In this document: positions 1 to 11,093 of the stretch, piece by piece
Numbering within the stretch: the first letter of the stretch is position 1
How the letters are laid out: each line of letters opens with the position of its first letter
NCBI RefSeq assembly: GCF_016107305.1
Contig: NZ_RCVR01000033.1
Location: forward strand, 1 to 52,163
Origin: Roseomonas sp. KE2513
Lineage (GTDB): Bacteria > Pseudomonadota > Alphaproteobacteria > Acetobacterales > Acetobacteraceae
Direction of reading: 5' to 3'
Length of the DNA: 52,163 bases
Notes under the pieces: model-generated
What the model was told of the DNA's origin: nothing
The model's input: the letters and a program-made list of their open reading frames with translations, nothing else
Database searches by the model: none
Position numbers and translations under genes: made by a program

Positions 1-143
1 TCTCGTCCGCAGCCGCAGGAGCACGAAGCCGCTCGCCTGAGCCGAGGCTTCAGCGAGGCATCACCGCGCCACCTGCGAGTGACGCAACAACGGCTGGGTG
101 CCTAAGCACCCGGCCCCTTCGGGAACCTTGAGGTAGGAGATCG

Positions 144-536
144 ATGATCGTGCAAGGCACGCCCGACCAGTTTATCGAGATCCTACGGGAGACCATTGTC
201 TCCCTCGTTCGCCGTGATGGACCGGACCTCACGGCACGGCAGCTCAGCATCTTCTTAATCGTCCATCTCGGCGAGGGACCGCATACCGTTCGCGGCTTGG
301 CCTCGGCGCTGAACGTCCCGAAAGCCTCAGTCACCCGCGGGTTGGACCGGCTGAGCAAGTTCGAGCTCACCCGCCGCAAGACCGACCCGCAGGACCGCCG
401 CTCCGTGCTCGTACAGCGCACGAGCAAGGGCACCGCCCTGGCGCGCGAGATACAAGCCATCATGGGCGAGGCCGCATCCGCGATGGAGCAAAAGCCTAGC
501 TCGAGGAAGGGATATGCTGGCGGCCACACGCACTGA
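144..536 (+). CDS. MarR-family transcriptional regulator
   Basis: This 130-residue protein has the winged-helix layout of the MarR family: a helical N-terminus, a recognition region near residues 50-70 (VRGLASALNVPKASVTRGLDRL), and a wing with the family-typical DPQDRRS near residues 85-92. MarR proteins are dimeric DNA-binding repressors that often respond to phenolic or oxidative signals. The ATG at 144 follows TAGGAG at good spacing, so the start is well supported. The C-terminus is somewhat short for the family and the last 15 residues look random, so the tail may be altered. It stands alone beside IS remnants. Whether it controls the nearby katG cannot be seen. Confidence 0.8.
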   Translation: MIVQGTPDQFIEILRETIVSLVRRDGPDLTARQLSIFLIVHLGEGPHTVRGLASALNVPKASVTRGLDRLSKFELTRRKTDPQDRRSVLVQRTSKGTALAREIQAIMGEAASAMEQKPSSRKGYAGGHTH

Positions 537-921
537 CTAAGCAGACGACGTCGGTTTGCGCCGATCAAGACATGAACCTGATTGTGTTAGCCGCCATGCT
601 CTCCAGGAAAGGAAGATCTGTGCTCAACATGCTGCGTCAATGCACTGCGCTCGTCATAGACGTGCTGACGTTTGACGAAGCTGCACATCTTTTTCGATCC
701 CATCGACCCAGGGAGGATAGCATGCGGCATAAGCCTTCGTACCGTCTGCCGTCGATGCTGCGGCGCCTAACGGTCAGGCCGGAGAGGATTGCAAACCAGG
801 GGATGAGATCACGGATTGCAAAGTACGGGCTGTTCAGAACATCGGCAGGTGAACAAAGGCGACTGCCGATGGTGGCGCCCCGCCGCTCCTGACCCGCAAT
901 CTCTGGCAAGGGACACATCCG
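537..921. other. intergenic stretch without a convincing gene
   Basis: An open frame at 572-892 (+, 106 codons) exists, but it lacks a good ribosome site, has no recognisable domain, and is rich in Arg and Ser in the way of non-coding GC-rich frames. I see no RNA gene or repeat here. Confidence 0.5.
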
Positions 922-1212
922 ATGCTCAAGGCTGCTGATCCGATCACCACCCTGTCCGACCGCTTCCACGATGCGCTCGACCAAATGCGAGAAGCAGACC
1001 CCGAGCTGAGCAAGGAAGAGTTTGCCGTTCTCTTGGAGGAAGCGCTCGCTGCTGTCCGTGCATTAGCGTCCGTCCGTGCTGAGACATGGCAGCAGCACGC
1101 GGAGAAGCTGATCGTAGCGGGCCGCGTCCGCGAGGATCTCAGGTCTAGCACCGCCGAGGTGCTGATCAGATCCTGCATCTCTGATGCCATCTTCCTGTCA
1201 ATGCTAAAATGA
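922..1212 (+). CDS. small hypothetical helical protein
   Basis: This 96-residue protein is rich in Ala, Glu and Leu (for example LSKEEFAVLLEEALAAVRAL), predicts as mainly alpha-helical, and has the balanced composition of a real protein. I do not recognise a family. AGGGA lies about ten bases before the ATG. It sits between the MarR gene and an IS3 remnant and has no evident operon partner. Function is unknown. Confidence 0.5.
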   Translation: MLKAADPITTLSDRFHDALDQMREADPELSKEEFAVLLEEALAAVRALASVRAETWQQHAEKLIVAGRVREDLRSSTAEVLIRSCISDAIFLSMLK

Positions 1213-1379
1213 GCTACGGCGCGCACGACGTCCATCAAGGCGCTGATCAGGTGCTCGGATGCGATTGGATTCAGAAGCGCAGGTGCGGCAGGGTGGCACC
1301 GTTAAGTTGGCCTGCCGCCAGCTTACCGCAGCGGCTCACTTCCGGGTAGGCGGGTGGCCGCCCCCCCGCCCGCTGCGCG

Positions 1380-2365
1380 GTGAGCCGCTGGAGCGGAAGA
1401 TTGCGGTTCTGGAGGGCGACCGCTCTTTGGACCGCTGGGGGTTGAGGCGGTGAGTCAGGTCATCTCCCTAGCCATGAGCCACGCCTACGGCCTGGCCCGG
1501 GTCGCTCGGGTTTGGCATCTCTCCCGCGCCACAGCTTACCGCCATTGCGCGGCGCCCGCCCCCCGGCCCTGGCCGGTCCGCCACGCCGAGCCCCAGTCGA
1601 TGCCTGCTCCGATGCCGCGTTGCTCGAGCACCTTCGCGCCCAGACCCTCGGCTCGCGCGCATGGCGAGGGCTACCGGAGATCTCGGTCCGCCTGCGTCAT
1701 GCCGACATCCGCATCTCGGCCCGGCTGGTCTGGTGCCTGATGGGTCAGCCCAGGCTGCTAGCGCCGCACCGGGTCGGCCGCCCGGAGAGGCGCGCTTACG
1801 AGAAACCATCACCACCACGACCTCGGACGTGATGTGGAGAACGGATATGACTGAGACGGTCACCCTGAAGCAGGGCCGGGATCGGGTGTTCGTCGCCGTT
1901 GACTACTGCTCCGGCGAGCGCATCGGCCGCCATGCCGCCCGTTCAGCTAACCTCTTCAAGGCGCTTGAGCCAGTGCGCCAGAGTGTGTTGCGCCTCTTCG
2001 GCCGCATCGAGAAGGACGCAGCCAGGAGTCTCGCCCTGCGCCACGACCACGGCTTCAACCACATGTCAGGCGACTTCCGACACGAGATCGCCTCCCTCGG
2101 CATCGAGAGCTCGCGCTCCTTCGTCCAACAGCCAGAGGGCAACGGTGCCGCCGAACGCTTCATGCGCAGCCTGAAGGAGAACTTCCTTTGGGTGCACACC
2201 TTCGACACCATCGAAGAGCGATGCCGCGGCTTGCAGGAGTTCGTCCCCCACTACAGCGCGGCCTGGCTCGTTGCCCGGCACTGCTACCGTACCCCGAACC
2301 AGATCCGCGCCGAGCACCGCAGCCTTGCTCAATGCTCGTCGGCCAACCTACCCTTGGCCGCCTGA
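1380..2365 (+). pseudogene. IS3-family transposase (orfB) remnant, multiply frameshifted
   Basis: Pieces of an IS3-type integrase-core transposase are spread over all three plus-strand frames. The N-terminal piece starts near 1450 (YGLARVARVWHLSRATAYRH), a middle piece lies near 1600-1790 (HGEGYRRS in one frame, LLAPHRVGRPERRAYE in another), and the catalytic part is at about 1830-2365. The last part keeps the likely DDE residues: D in WRTDMTETV, D in RHDHG, E in EGNGAAERF. At least two frameshifts separate the pieces, so no intact protein can be made. A short piece at 1380-1450 (LERKIAVLE) may be the end of orfA. I could not define terminal repeats. Confidence 0.8.
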
Positions 2366-2439
2366 GTAGCGCAGCCAGCTGCCTCATCAGCCGGACGCAC
2401 TACAGTTCCGCCATGTCGCCACCTCACGGCACCGACAAC

Positions 2440-4767
<2,328 letters not shown>

Positions 4768-4795
4768 CTAGGCCGGACGCTGCGTGCTGACGTCG

Positions 4796-4824
4796 ATTAT
4801 GACCAAAGCAACGTAGCATTGTAA
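4796..4824 (-). promoter_or_regulatory. candidate sigma-70 promoter of katG
   Basis: On the minus strand TTACAA (4819-4824) and CATAAT (4796-4801) are separated by 17 bases, which places a start of transcription about 115 bases before the katG ATG. The -10 box matches five of six consensus bases; the -35 box is weak. The patch is AT-rich against a GC-rich background. The remainder of the 4675-5032 gap holds nothing else I recognise. Confidence 0.35.
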
Positions 4825-5032
4825 TCTTTTTTATCCCTGGCCGATCGATGACGTGCTCGCTGCCTTCCCCAAGCTCCTCGTCCTGATGAGAGGGCCTCGG
4901 CGGTGAGGGGCGATTGACGCAGGCATTCACGCTCGTTCTGAGGCCTCCACTCCGCTCATCAGGCGCCTGCACGTCGTCGGCCTCCTACTTTCGGATTACC
5001 TTTCGAGCGGAAGCGAAAGGCTCGTTGAGTAA

Positions 5033-6072
5033 GGCCTTGTTGCACAAACCTTGCTGGTAGGCCTGCATGAGCAAGGCACTGGCCCGAGGCGGACGCCCGA
5101 AGACGCGCTATCGGACACGGAACTGGCGTGAGTACGACGGGGGCCTGATCGCACGGGGTGACCTTACGGTTTGGATCTCACCTGACTTGGCATGGCATGC
5201 CGCCGAGGGCACGGGTCGGCGCGGCCGGCCACCAACGTTCAGTGATGCGGCGATTCAAGCGGTGCTGACGATGAAGGTGCTCTTCCAGCTGCCGCTCCGG
5301 GCAGCCCAGGGCATGGCGGGCACTCTGATCCGCTGGCGGGGCTGGAATGGCCGATGCCTCATTACAGCACCCTCTCGCGGCGTCAGAAGAGCCTGACCGT
5401 CGCTATTCCCTACCGCCCTCGGGGTGGGCCGCTGCACCTCGTCATCGATAGCAGAGGGCTCAAGGTGCTGGGCGAGGGCGAGTGGAAGGTCAGGAAGCAC
5501 GGTGCCGACAAGCGGCGGATCTGGTGCAAGGTGCATCTGGTGATCGACGCGGACAGCCATGAGGTACGGGCCGTGGAGATGACCGACCACCGGCACGGAG
5601 ACGGCGAGATCGTGCCGGACTTGCTGGCGCAGGTGCCCAAGGGGGAGCGGATCGGCGTTATCAGCGGTGATGGGGCCTATGACACCCGTGGCGTCTACGA
5701 GGCCTCTACCTCTCGCGAGGCGGCCCTGGTTGTGCCACCCCGGCGCAACGGCAAACCCTGGAAGGCGCGAACCACCGGTGCGAAGGAGCGCAACGAGAGC
5801 CTGCGCGCCATCAAACGCCTTGGACGTCGTCTCTGGAAGCACTGGAGCGGCTATGACTGGCGCAGTCTCGCCGAGACCGCCATGTCGCGCCTTAAACGCC
5901 TTGGCGAGCGACTATCAGCCCGTGATCCAGCCCGTCAGGTTGCCGAGGTCCAAATCCGCTCCGCCATCCTCAACACCTTCAACGCCCTTGGTATGCCCGA
6001 CACCGTCGCCCGCGCCTGAGCAAAGCGGGAAGGGTAAACACACGCCCCTAGCTTGATTTGCGCAACAGCGCC
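5033..6072 (+). mobile_element. IS5-family insertion sequence with disrupted transposase
   Basis: A transposase of the IS5 family is bracketed by imperfect terminal inverted repeats. The left end GGCCTTGTTGCACAAACC (5033-5050) matches the complement of the right end, GGCGCTGTTGCGCAAATC (6055-6072), at 14 of 18 positions. The exact outer base pair and the target duplication are not certain. Together with the broken reading frame this suggests one insertion that is no longer autonomous. Confidence 0.75.
5067..6019 (+). pseudogene. IS5-family transposase split by a single-base deletion
   Basis: The first frame (5067-5396) gives the N-terminal half (RYRTRNWREYDGGLIARGDLTVW, then SDAAIQAVLTMKVLFQLPLR). 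The second (5354-6019) gives the DDE core (LHLVIDSRGLKVLGEGEWKVRKHG, then SGDGAYDTRGVYE). The frames meet near 5333, where the sequence reads CGC-TGG-CGG. Adding one C gives CGC-CTG-GCG-GGG and restores the expected IRLAGLEWPMPHYSTL. This is therefore a one-base loss rather than a programmed frameshift; no slippery A-run is present. The catalytic residues of the second half look intact, so the defect may be recent or a sequencing error. Confidence 0.85.
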
Positions 6073-6189
6073 CTTGAGCACTCTCAACTCGGTGCATTTC
6101 GAGGGTTAAACACGCCCAGCAGGTGGTCGCCATGGCGACCTGAGCCTGTCCACTCACCGAGGGCGCACGACGACGCGCGCTCAACTTCG

Positions 6190-6501
6190 TCACTGTCCCA
6201 CGCCGAACCGGAGTAGCAACCAAGTTCCATCCTTTCCAGGTGTTGCTGGGGGTGCAGCCAGACCCGCGATGTCGACTTGGGCGCCACACTGGCAGCAACG
6301 GAACTTCGCTATGGCTTCCATCCATGTCAGGTCAGGGGAAAGATCCGGCACTAAATCTGCCACGAAGCAGCGTCGCCTCGTGCATGGGCCGGCGCACTGC
6401 ACCACCAGCTCCCATTGCTTTGCCGGGTCCGCGAACTCTCCCACGGTGCGGTGTAGAGCCTCATGGCCGCGCCAGGCCGGTACGGGCTCGTCTATCGCCA
6501 T
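6190..6501 (-). CDS. cysteine-rich hypothetical protein, possible zinc ribbon
   Basis: This 103-residue protein has a CAGPC cluster, a nearby Cys and a downstream CCQC cluster (VVQCAGPCTRRRC, then FRCCQCGAQVDIAGLAA), which looks like a zinc-binding knuckle. I chose the ATG at 6501 because AGGAG lies eight bases upstream; the open frame continues to 6543. The family is not recognised. It lies alone between an IS5 element and an IS6 remnant, so it may be accessory cargo. Confidence 0.5.
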   Translation of the reverse strand: MAIDEPVPAWRGHEALHRTVGEFADPAKQWELVVQCAGPCTRRRCFVADLVPDLSPDLTWMEAIAKFRCCQCGAQVDIAGLAAPPATPGKDGTWLLLRFGVGQ

Positions 6502-6770
6502 GTGGCCCTTCTCCTGCTGGAGTGGACACAGATCAAGGCTCATGCGGCCGCGGCGAGTTGTTCCATTTCGGCTGAGACTCTGTAGCCACTCACCGAGCAG
6601 CCGCGTCTATTTATAAAGTCCTTCAACGACGGCAAACAAGGCGGAACTGAGAACCTGCGGCGTTAGGATCGTCACCTTATGATTACTGTCGCATGGGCAG
6701 GCAAAGGGCACAGTCAACTTGGTCGGCCGCCAGCTTGCCCGAGCGGACCACTACCAAAGGGTCGGGTAGG

Positions 6771-7012
6771 ATGACTGCCCTCGTGCTTGCCCCCAGCTCT
6801 GCCGGTTATCGCTTTCCGGCCGAGATCAAGCCGCACGGCCTAGCTCTATCACGTGTTCAGCCTGAGCCTGTAGGGCGTGGAGCTGATCGTAGCGGAGCGG
6901 GACATCACCGTCACCCACGAGAGCATCCGGTGCTGGTGCCGCAAGCTTGGCTCGGACTTCGCGGCCAAGCTGCGGCCCCAGCCGAAGCCGGGCGATCCTC
7001 ACTTGGCCACAG
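6771..7012 (+). pseudogene. IS6-family transposase fragment
   Basis: The start of an IS6-type transposase is recognisable (SSAGYRFPAEI, then in another frame LYHVFSLSL, a stop, and GVELIVAERDITVTHESIRCWCRKLG, then KPGDPHLATD). It carries at least one frameshift and one stop and ends just before the first catalytic Asp. It is therefore a truncated, dead remnant. No terminal repeats were found. Confidence 0.7.
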
Positions 7013-7371
7013 ATGCTCCACGCCGATGGCTTGGTTCGTGGAGAGCTTCTGCCGCACGATCCAAAGCGCCTTCTCTTTTGGTTTACGCCGTGACCAGGTA
7101 CTACTACTTGGCCCTCATGTCTGAAGCCGCCGCGTCCGAAGCCGCGGTTAGGTTTCAAGCTGTCACGAAACTGCATCTTGCGGCTCTTAAAGCTGCAGTT
7201 CGTCGCCATCCGCGAGCAGCACGGCTCGGCGAAACCAGTAGACCCCGGTTCGTGGATGTCGATGCAAATACATCACGGATGGTATCCGTTGTAGGACTCC
7301 TTTGTGCCACTGGGCGCTTGGGAAGCCATTGATTCGCATGTTTCTGTGTACAACAGCCACTTGAGAGCGGC
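7013..7371. other. non-coding stretch between IS6 remnant and tRNA-Glu
   Basis: The open frames here have no recognisable protein content and base composition is lower in GC than the flanking core genes. I see no att repeat, integrase or RNA gene. It abuts the 3' end of tRNA-Glu and looks like decayed accessory DNA. Confidence 0.45.
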
Positions 7372-7447
7372 TGGCGTCCCGTACGGGATTCGAACCCGTG
7401 TTGCAGCCTTGAAAGGGCCGCGTCCTAGGCCTCTAGACGAACGGGAC
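7372..7447 (-). tRNA. tRNA-Glu (anticodon TTC)
   Basis: The minus strand folds into a full cloverleaf. The acceptor stem GTCCCGT pairs with ACGGGAC, the anticodon loop is CTTTCAA with anticodon TTC, and the T arm holds GGTTCGAATCC. The discriminator is G and CCA is encoded (positions 7372-7374). Its 3' end faces the IS-rich segment to the left, the side on which tRNA-integrating islands usually lie. Confidence 0.95.
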
Positions 7448-7526
7448 AGGCCAGAGCCCACCTGAAAGGGGGCGGGGGCGTCACTACAATGCCGAGACGC
7501 CGGCGTCCAGCACCCGCGTCGACACG

Positions 7527-8204
7527 TCAGAGGGCGAGCGGTGTATCGGGCGGCACGAGCGGTGCCCGTGGGGAAGGAGCGGAGGCGGGAGAGGCTGCCG
7601 GCTCCGGCCCTGCGGCGGGCGCACTGCCGGCCGCCGTCCCGGACGCTGCCGCGGCAGGGGCGGGCGTGCTGGTGGCTGCGGGCGGGTCGGCCCGCACAGG
7701 CGCTTCCACCACCGCAGGGGCTTGGCCGGCAGGCTTGGCCGCCACGGGATCGGCCACGGTATAATCAGGCACGATTCGCGCCTGGGCGCCGGCGATCACG
7801 AGCACCTTCTGGCCGATCGGCAGCGGCGGCACGTCGCGCTGCGTAACGTTCACCAGTTCCCCGTTTGTACGGCGGACGATGTATTCGGTGCCACGGTTGT
7901 CGTTCACGACGCGCTCGGTCGCGGTGCCCAGCAGGCCGCCGACGAGGCCACCGCCAACCCCGGCCAGGGCGGAGGTCAGGTGGCTGCCGGTCGCGGCACC
8001 GCCGACGAGTCCGCCAGCGGCCGCGCCCACCGCCGCGCCCGTCGCGCCGTCGGCGGAGATCGCGACCTCGCGCGCGCCAATGATGACGCCCTGCTGAACC
8101 GGATTAACCTGCTGCACCGCGCGCGTGGCATAGGTATCGGCCGAGTAGCTATTGCCACAGCCGGCGAGGAGCAGGAGGGGGAGCAGGAAACGGGCAGGCG
8201 GCAT
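7527..8204 (-). CDS. glycine-zipper outer-membrane lipoprotein
   Basis: This 225-residue lipoprotein has a signal peptide ending in the lipobox LLAGC. A glycine-zipper stretch follows at roughly residues 55-100 (GAAVGAAAGGLVGGAATG and GVGGGLVGGLLG), as in the SlyB/17-kDa antigen group that sits in the outer membrane. Then comes a small folded part, and a Pro/Ala tail of about 70 residues. I prefer the ATG at 8204, which has GGAG five bases upstream, over the GTG at 8210 that overlaps that site. A stabilising role in the envelope is inferred from the family only. Confidence 0.8.
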   Translation of the reverse strand: MPPARFLLPLLLLAGCGNSYSADTYATRAVQQVNPVQQGVIIGAREVAISADGATGAAVGAAAGGLVGGAATGSHLTSALAGVGGGLVGGLLGTATERVVNDNRGTEYIVRRTNGELVNVTQRDVPPLPIGQKVLVIAGAQARIVPDYTVADPVAAKPAGQAPAVVEAPVRADPPAATSTPAPAAAASGTAAGSAPAAGPEPAASPASAPSPRAPLVPPDTPLAL

Positions 8205-8326
8205 GGGCACTCCGCGGTCTGTGCGGCGCGGGGGCCCCGCGCCGTCCCAGGGGTCGGTGGGGGCTCAGGGGGCCGAGTTAAAGCCATGCGGGGTCGCGAA
8301 CAACCCGGAACCCCTAGATTGGCCTC

Positions 8327-10108
8327 TCAGGCCGGAGCTGCGTCCTGCACATGAAGGCAGGTTGAGACCTCGCCGTTCCAGCTTTCTGCCCGGAGCACGC
8401 CGCAGAGGTGCAGCGGCACCTTGCGCGGGCCCAGCAGAAGCTCGGCGAGCGGTCCCTCCTTCGCGCGGAAGGCCACGGCCTTCAGCCGCGCGCCCCCCTC
8501 CCCTTCCAGGAAGAGGCGGATCGTCGCGCCCTCCTTTCCCACGCGGTCCGCGCGCACCACGCGGGCGTGGCGAAGGGCGAAGAGGGGTTCCTCGTTGCCG
8601 GTGCCGAAAGGAGCGAGGCGGGCGACCTGCTCCGCCATGGCGGTGTTGGCTGCCGCGACGCTCAGCGTGCCCTCCACCATCAGGGCGGCGGCGTCCGGCA
8701 GCTCGGCGGCGCGGGAGAGGCGGTCGTTGAGGAAGGCGCGGACCTCCTCCAGCCGCTCCGCGCGGAAGGAAAGGCCCGCGGCCATGGCGTGGCCGCCGCC
8801 CGTCAGCAGCATTCCTGCCTGGCGCGCGGCGATGACGGCAGCGCCCAGGTCGATGCCCGGCACGGAGCGGCCGGAGCCCTTGGCGATACCATCCGCCAGC
8901 CCCGCCACGATCGCTGGGCGGTTGAAGCGCTCCTTCACCCGCCCGGCGACGATACCGACGACGCCGGGGTGCCACCCCTCCCCCAGGATGAGCAGCACGG
9001 GGTCACCGGCGGCGGCGGCGGCGGCGGCCATGCGAAGAGCGGTTTCCATCACCTCCGCCTCCACCTCCTGGCGGCGACGGTTGGTGGTGTCCAGGCGCTC
9101 GGCCATGGCGCGGGCCTCTAGCGGATCCTCCTCCAACAGGAGGCGCAGCGCGAGGTCGCTCTCCCCGATACGCCCGGAGGCGTTGAGGCGCGGGCCGAGG
9201 CCGAAGCCAAGGGACTGGGCGCTGGGTATGTCCTTCACCCCTGCCACCTCCAGCAGGGCGGCCACGCCCGGACGGGAGCGGCGAGCCATGACGCGCAGGC
9301 CCTGGGCGACGAGCGCGCGGTTGAGGCCGGTAAGGGGCATCACGTCGCAGATGGTGGCGGTGGCTACGAGGTCCAGCAGGTCGAGCAGGGGCGGCTCGGC
9401 GCGGTTCTCGAAGAAGCCCGACTTGCGGAGACTGCGGTGAAGCGCGACCGCAGTCATGAAGCAAATAGCACCGGCGCAGAGCGTGCGAAGGCCGGAGTCG
9501 CAGTCCAGCCGGTTCGGGTTCACCGTAGCCAGGACTGGCGGCGGTGGGCCCTCGGCCTTGTGGTGGTCCAGCACCACCACGTCCGCCCTTCCCTGCGCCG
9601 CCGCCAGCGCGTCATGGGCGGCAATGCCGCAGTCCACGCAGACGATGAGCGTCGCGCCCGCATCGCAAAGCGCAGCGATGGCCGGCGCGTTGGGGCCGTA
9701 GCCCTCCTTGATGCGATCCGGCACGTAATGGGTGACGATGGCGCCGAGGTCTCGCAGGACGCGCGTGATCAGCGCGCCCGCGCAGGCGCCATCCGCGTCG
9801 TAGTCGGCGAAAACGGCCACCTTCTCCCCCGCCCGCACGGCCTCCGCTAGGCGCTCGGCCGCGCGGTCCATGTCGCGCAGGCAGGAGGGGTCGGGCATGG
9901 CGGCGCGCAGCCGCGGCTCGAGGAAGTCGGCCGCGTTCTCCACGCCGACGCCGCGCGCCGCGAGAAGGCGGCCGACGAGTTCCGGCACCGCCAGGCGCTG
10001 GGCGATGGCGAGGCCCGTACGAGCGTCGCTCTCGCGCCAGATCCAGCGGCGGCCGGTGGCGCTGCGCGTGACGCCGAGGACGGCGTCCGGGTGCGGAAGA
10101 TCAGGCAA
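8327..10108 (-). CDS. recJ: single-stranded-DNA-specific exonuclease RecJ
   Basis: This 593-residue 5'-to-3' exonuclease acts in RecF-type recombination and mismatch repair. It carries the DHH-superfamily metal motifs DYDADG (residues 102-107) and DHH (181-183), then a DHHA1 domain near residues 370-470 (the GGGHAMAAG motif) and an OB-like C-terminus. The start appears to be TTG at 10108, overlapping the last eight bases of glpX. The N-terminal LGVTRSATGRRW is typical of the family and no ATG or GTG is closer. The overlap suggests translational coupling. A run of seven GCC codons (9008-9028) encodes seven alanines. Confidence 0.93.
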   Translation of the reverse strand: MPDLPHPDAVLGVTRSATGRRWIWRESDARTGLAIAQRLAVPELVGRLLAARGVGVENAADFLEPRLRAAMPDPSCLRDMDRAAERLAEAVRAGEKVAVFADYDADGACAGALITRVLRDLGAIVTHYVPDRIKEGYGPNAPAIAALCDAGATLIVCVDCGIAAHDALAAAQGRADVVVLDHHKAEGPPPPVLATVNPNRLDCDSGLRTLCAGAICFMTAVALHRSLRKSGFFENRAEPPLLDLLDLVATATICDVMPLTGLNRALVAQGLRVMARRSRPGVAALLEVAGVKDIPSAQSLGFGLGPRLNASGRIGESDLALRLLLEEDPLEARAMAERLDTTNRRRQEVEAEVMETALRMAAAAAAAGDPVLLILGEGWHPGVVGIVAGRVKERFNRPAIVAGLADGIAKGSGRSVPGIDLGAAVIAARQAGMLLTGGGHAMAAGLSFRAERLEEVRAFLNDRLSRAAELPDAAALMVEGTLSVAAANTAMAEQVARLAPFGTGNEEPLFALRHARVVRADRVGKEGATIRLFLEGEGGARLKAVAFRAKEGPLAELLLGPRKVPLHLCGVLRAESWNGEVSTCLHVQDAAPA

Positions 10109-11093
10109 CGAAGACGTTCGGCTTGATGGTGAAGTTGTGGTGCCCCTCGATGTAGCGGACCGTGCCGGTCTTGCTCCGCATGACGATCGAGTGGGTGACC
10201 GCGCTGGTGGCCGTGCGCCGCACGCCGCGCAGCATCGCGCCCGTGGTGACGCCGGTGGCGGAGAACATCACGTCACCGCGGGCCATGTCCTCGACGTTGA
10301 AGATGCGGTCGGGGTCGGTGATGCCCATGGACTTCGCGCGCTCGCGCTGGGTGTCGTCCTCGTAGATGAGCCGGCCCTGCATCTGGCCGCCGATGCAGCG
10401 CAGCGCAGCGGCCGCCAGCACGCCCTCGGGCGCGCCGCCCCAGCCGATATACATATCCACCCCCGCCTCAGGCTGGGAGCAGGCAACGACGCCGGCCACG
10501 TCGCCGTCGGGGATCAGCATGATGCGCGCCCCGGCCTCGCGGCAGGCGCGGATGATCTCCTTGTGGCGGTCGCGGTCGAGCGTGCAGACGACCAGGTCCT
10601 CGATCGAGGCCTTCTTAGCCTGGGCGAGGTTCCGGAGGTTCTCCTTCGGGCTGGCGTCGATATGCACCACGCCCTCGGGCAGGCCGGGGCCGACGGCCAG
10701 CTTGTCCATGTAGATGTCGGGGGCGTGCAGGAAGCCGCCCTTCTCTGCGACCGCCAGGGTCGCGATGGCGTTGGGCATGCCGCGGGCGCAGATGGCGGTG
10801 CCCTCCAGCGGGTCCACCGCGATGTCCACCTCGGGGCCGCCCGAGCCGACCTTCTCGCCGATATAGAGCATCGGCGCCTCGTCCATCTCGCCCTCGCCGA
10901 TCACCACGGTGCCGGTGATGGCGACGCTGTCGAAGGCGCGGCGCATGGCGTCCACGGCGGCACCGTCGGCCGCGTTCTTGTCGCCGCGGCCGATCCAACG
11001 GGAGGCGGAGATGGCGGCGGCCTCGGTCACGCGGACCAGCTCCATCGCGAGGTTGCGGTCGCTCTGCAACGGGGCGTCGGGGTTGATGCTCAT
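10101..11093 (-). CDS. glpX: class II fructose-1,6-bisphosphatase GlpX
   Basis: This 330-residue phosphatase removes the 1-phosphate of fructose 1,6-bisphosphate in gluconeogenesis. The GlpX metal and substrate motifs are visible: GEGEMDEAPMLYIG near residue 65, DPLEGT near residue 97, and the glycine-rich GWGGAPEG near residue 220. Length is normal. Its ATG overlaps the stop of hom by four bases and its end overlaps recJ, so it is part of a coupled run of aminotransferase, hom, glpX and recJ. Confidence 0.95.
   Translation of the reverse strand: MSINPDAPLQSDRNLAMELVRVTEAAAISASRWIGRGDKNAADGAAVDAMRRAFDSVAITGTVVIGEGEMDEAPMLYIGEKVGSGGPEVDIAVDPLEGTAICARGMPNAIATLAVAEKGGFLHAPDIYMDKLAVGPGLPEGVVHIDASPKENLRNLAQAKKASIEDLVVCTLDRDRHKEIIRACREAGARIMLIPDGDVAGVVACSQPEAGVDMYIGWGGAPEGVLAAAALRCIGGQMQGRLIYEDDTQRERAKSMGITDPDRIFNVEDMARGDVMFSATGVTTGAMLRGVRRTATSAVTHSIVMRSKTGTVRYIEGHHNFTIKPNVFVA

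Noticed and set aside
572-892. 106-codon open frame after the MarR gene
   Set aside because: No ribosome site, no domain, Arg/Ser-rich composition; not strong enough to call a gene.
5067-6019. Programmed frameshift in the IS5 transposase
   Set aside because: No slippery A or similar heptamer is present, and adding one base restores the consensus protein exactly.
5025-6078. TTGAG on both sides of the IS5 element as a target duplication
   Set aside because: The copies are at unequal distances from the terminal repeats (3 and 1 bases) and IS5-family duplications are usually shorter. Likely coincidence.
8225-8243. Perfect GC palindrome GGCGCGGGG-G-CCCCGCGCC
   Set aside because: A one-base loop cannot form a full hairpin and no T-run follows on either strand. 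It is probably a chance dyad in GC-rich DNA, though a shorter hairpin is possible.
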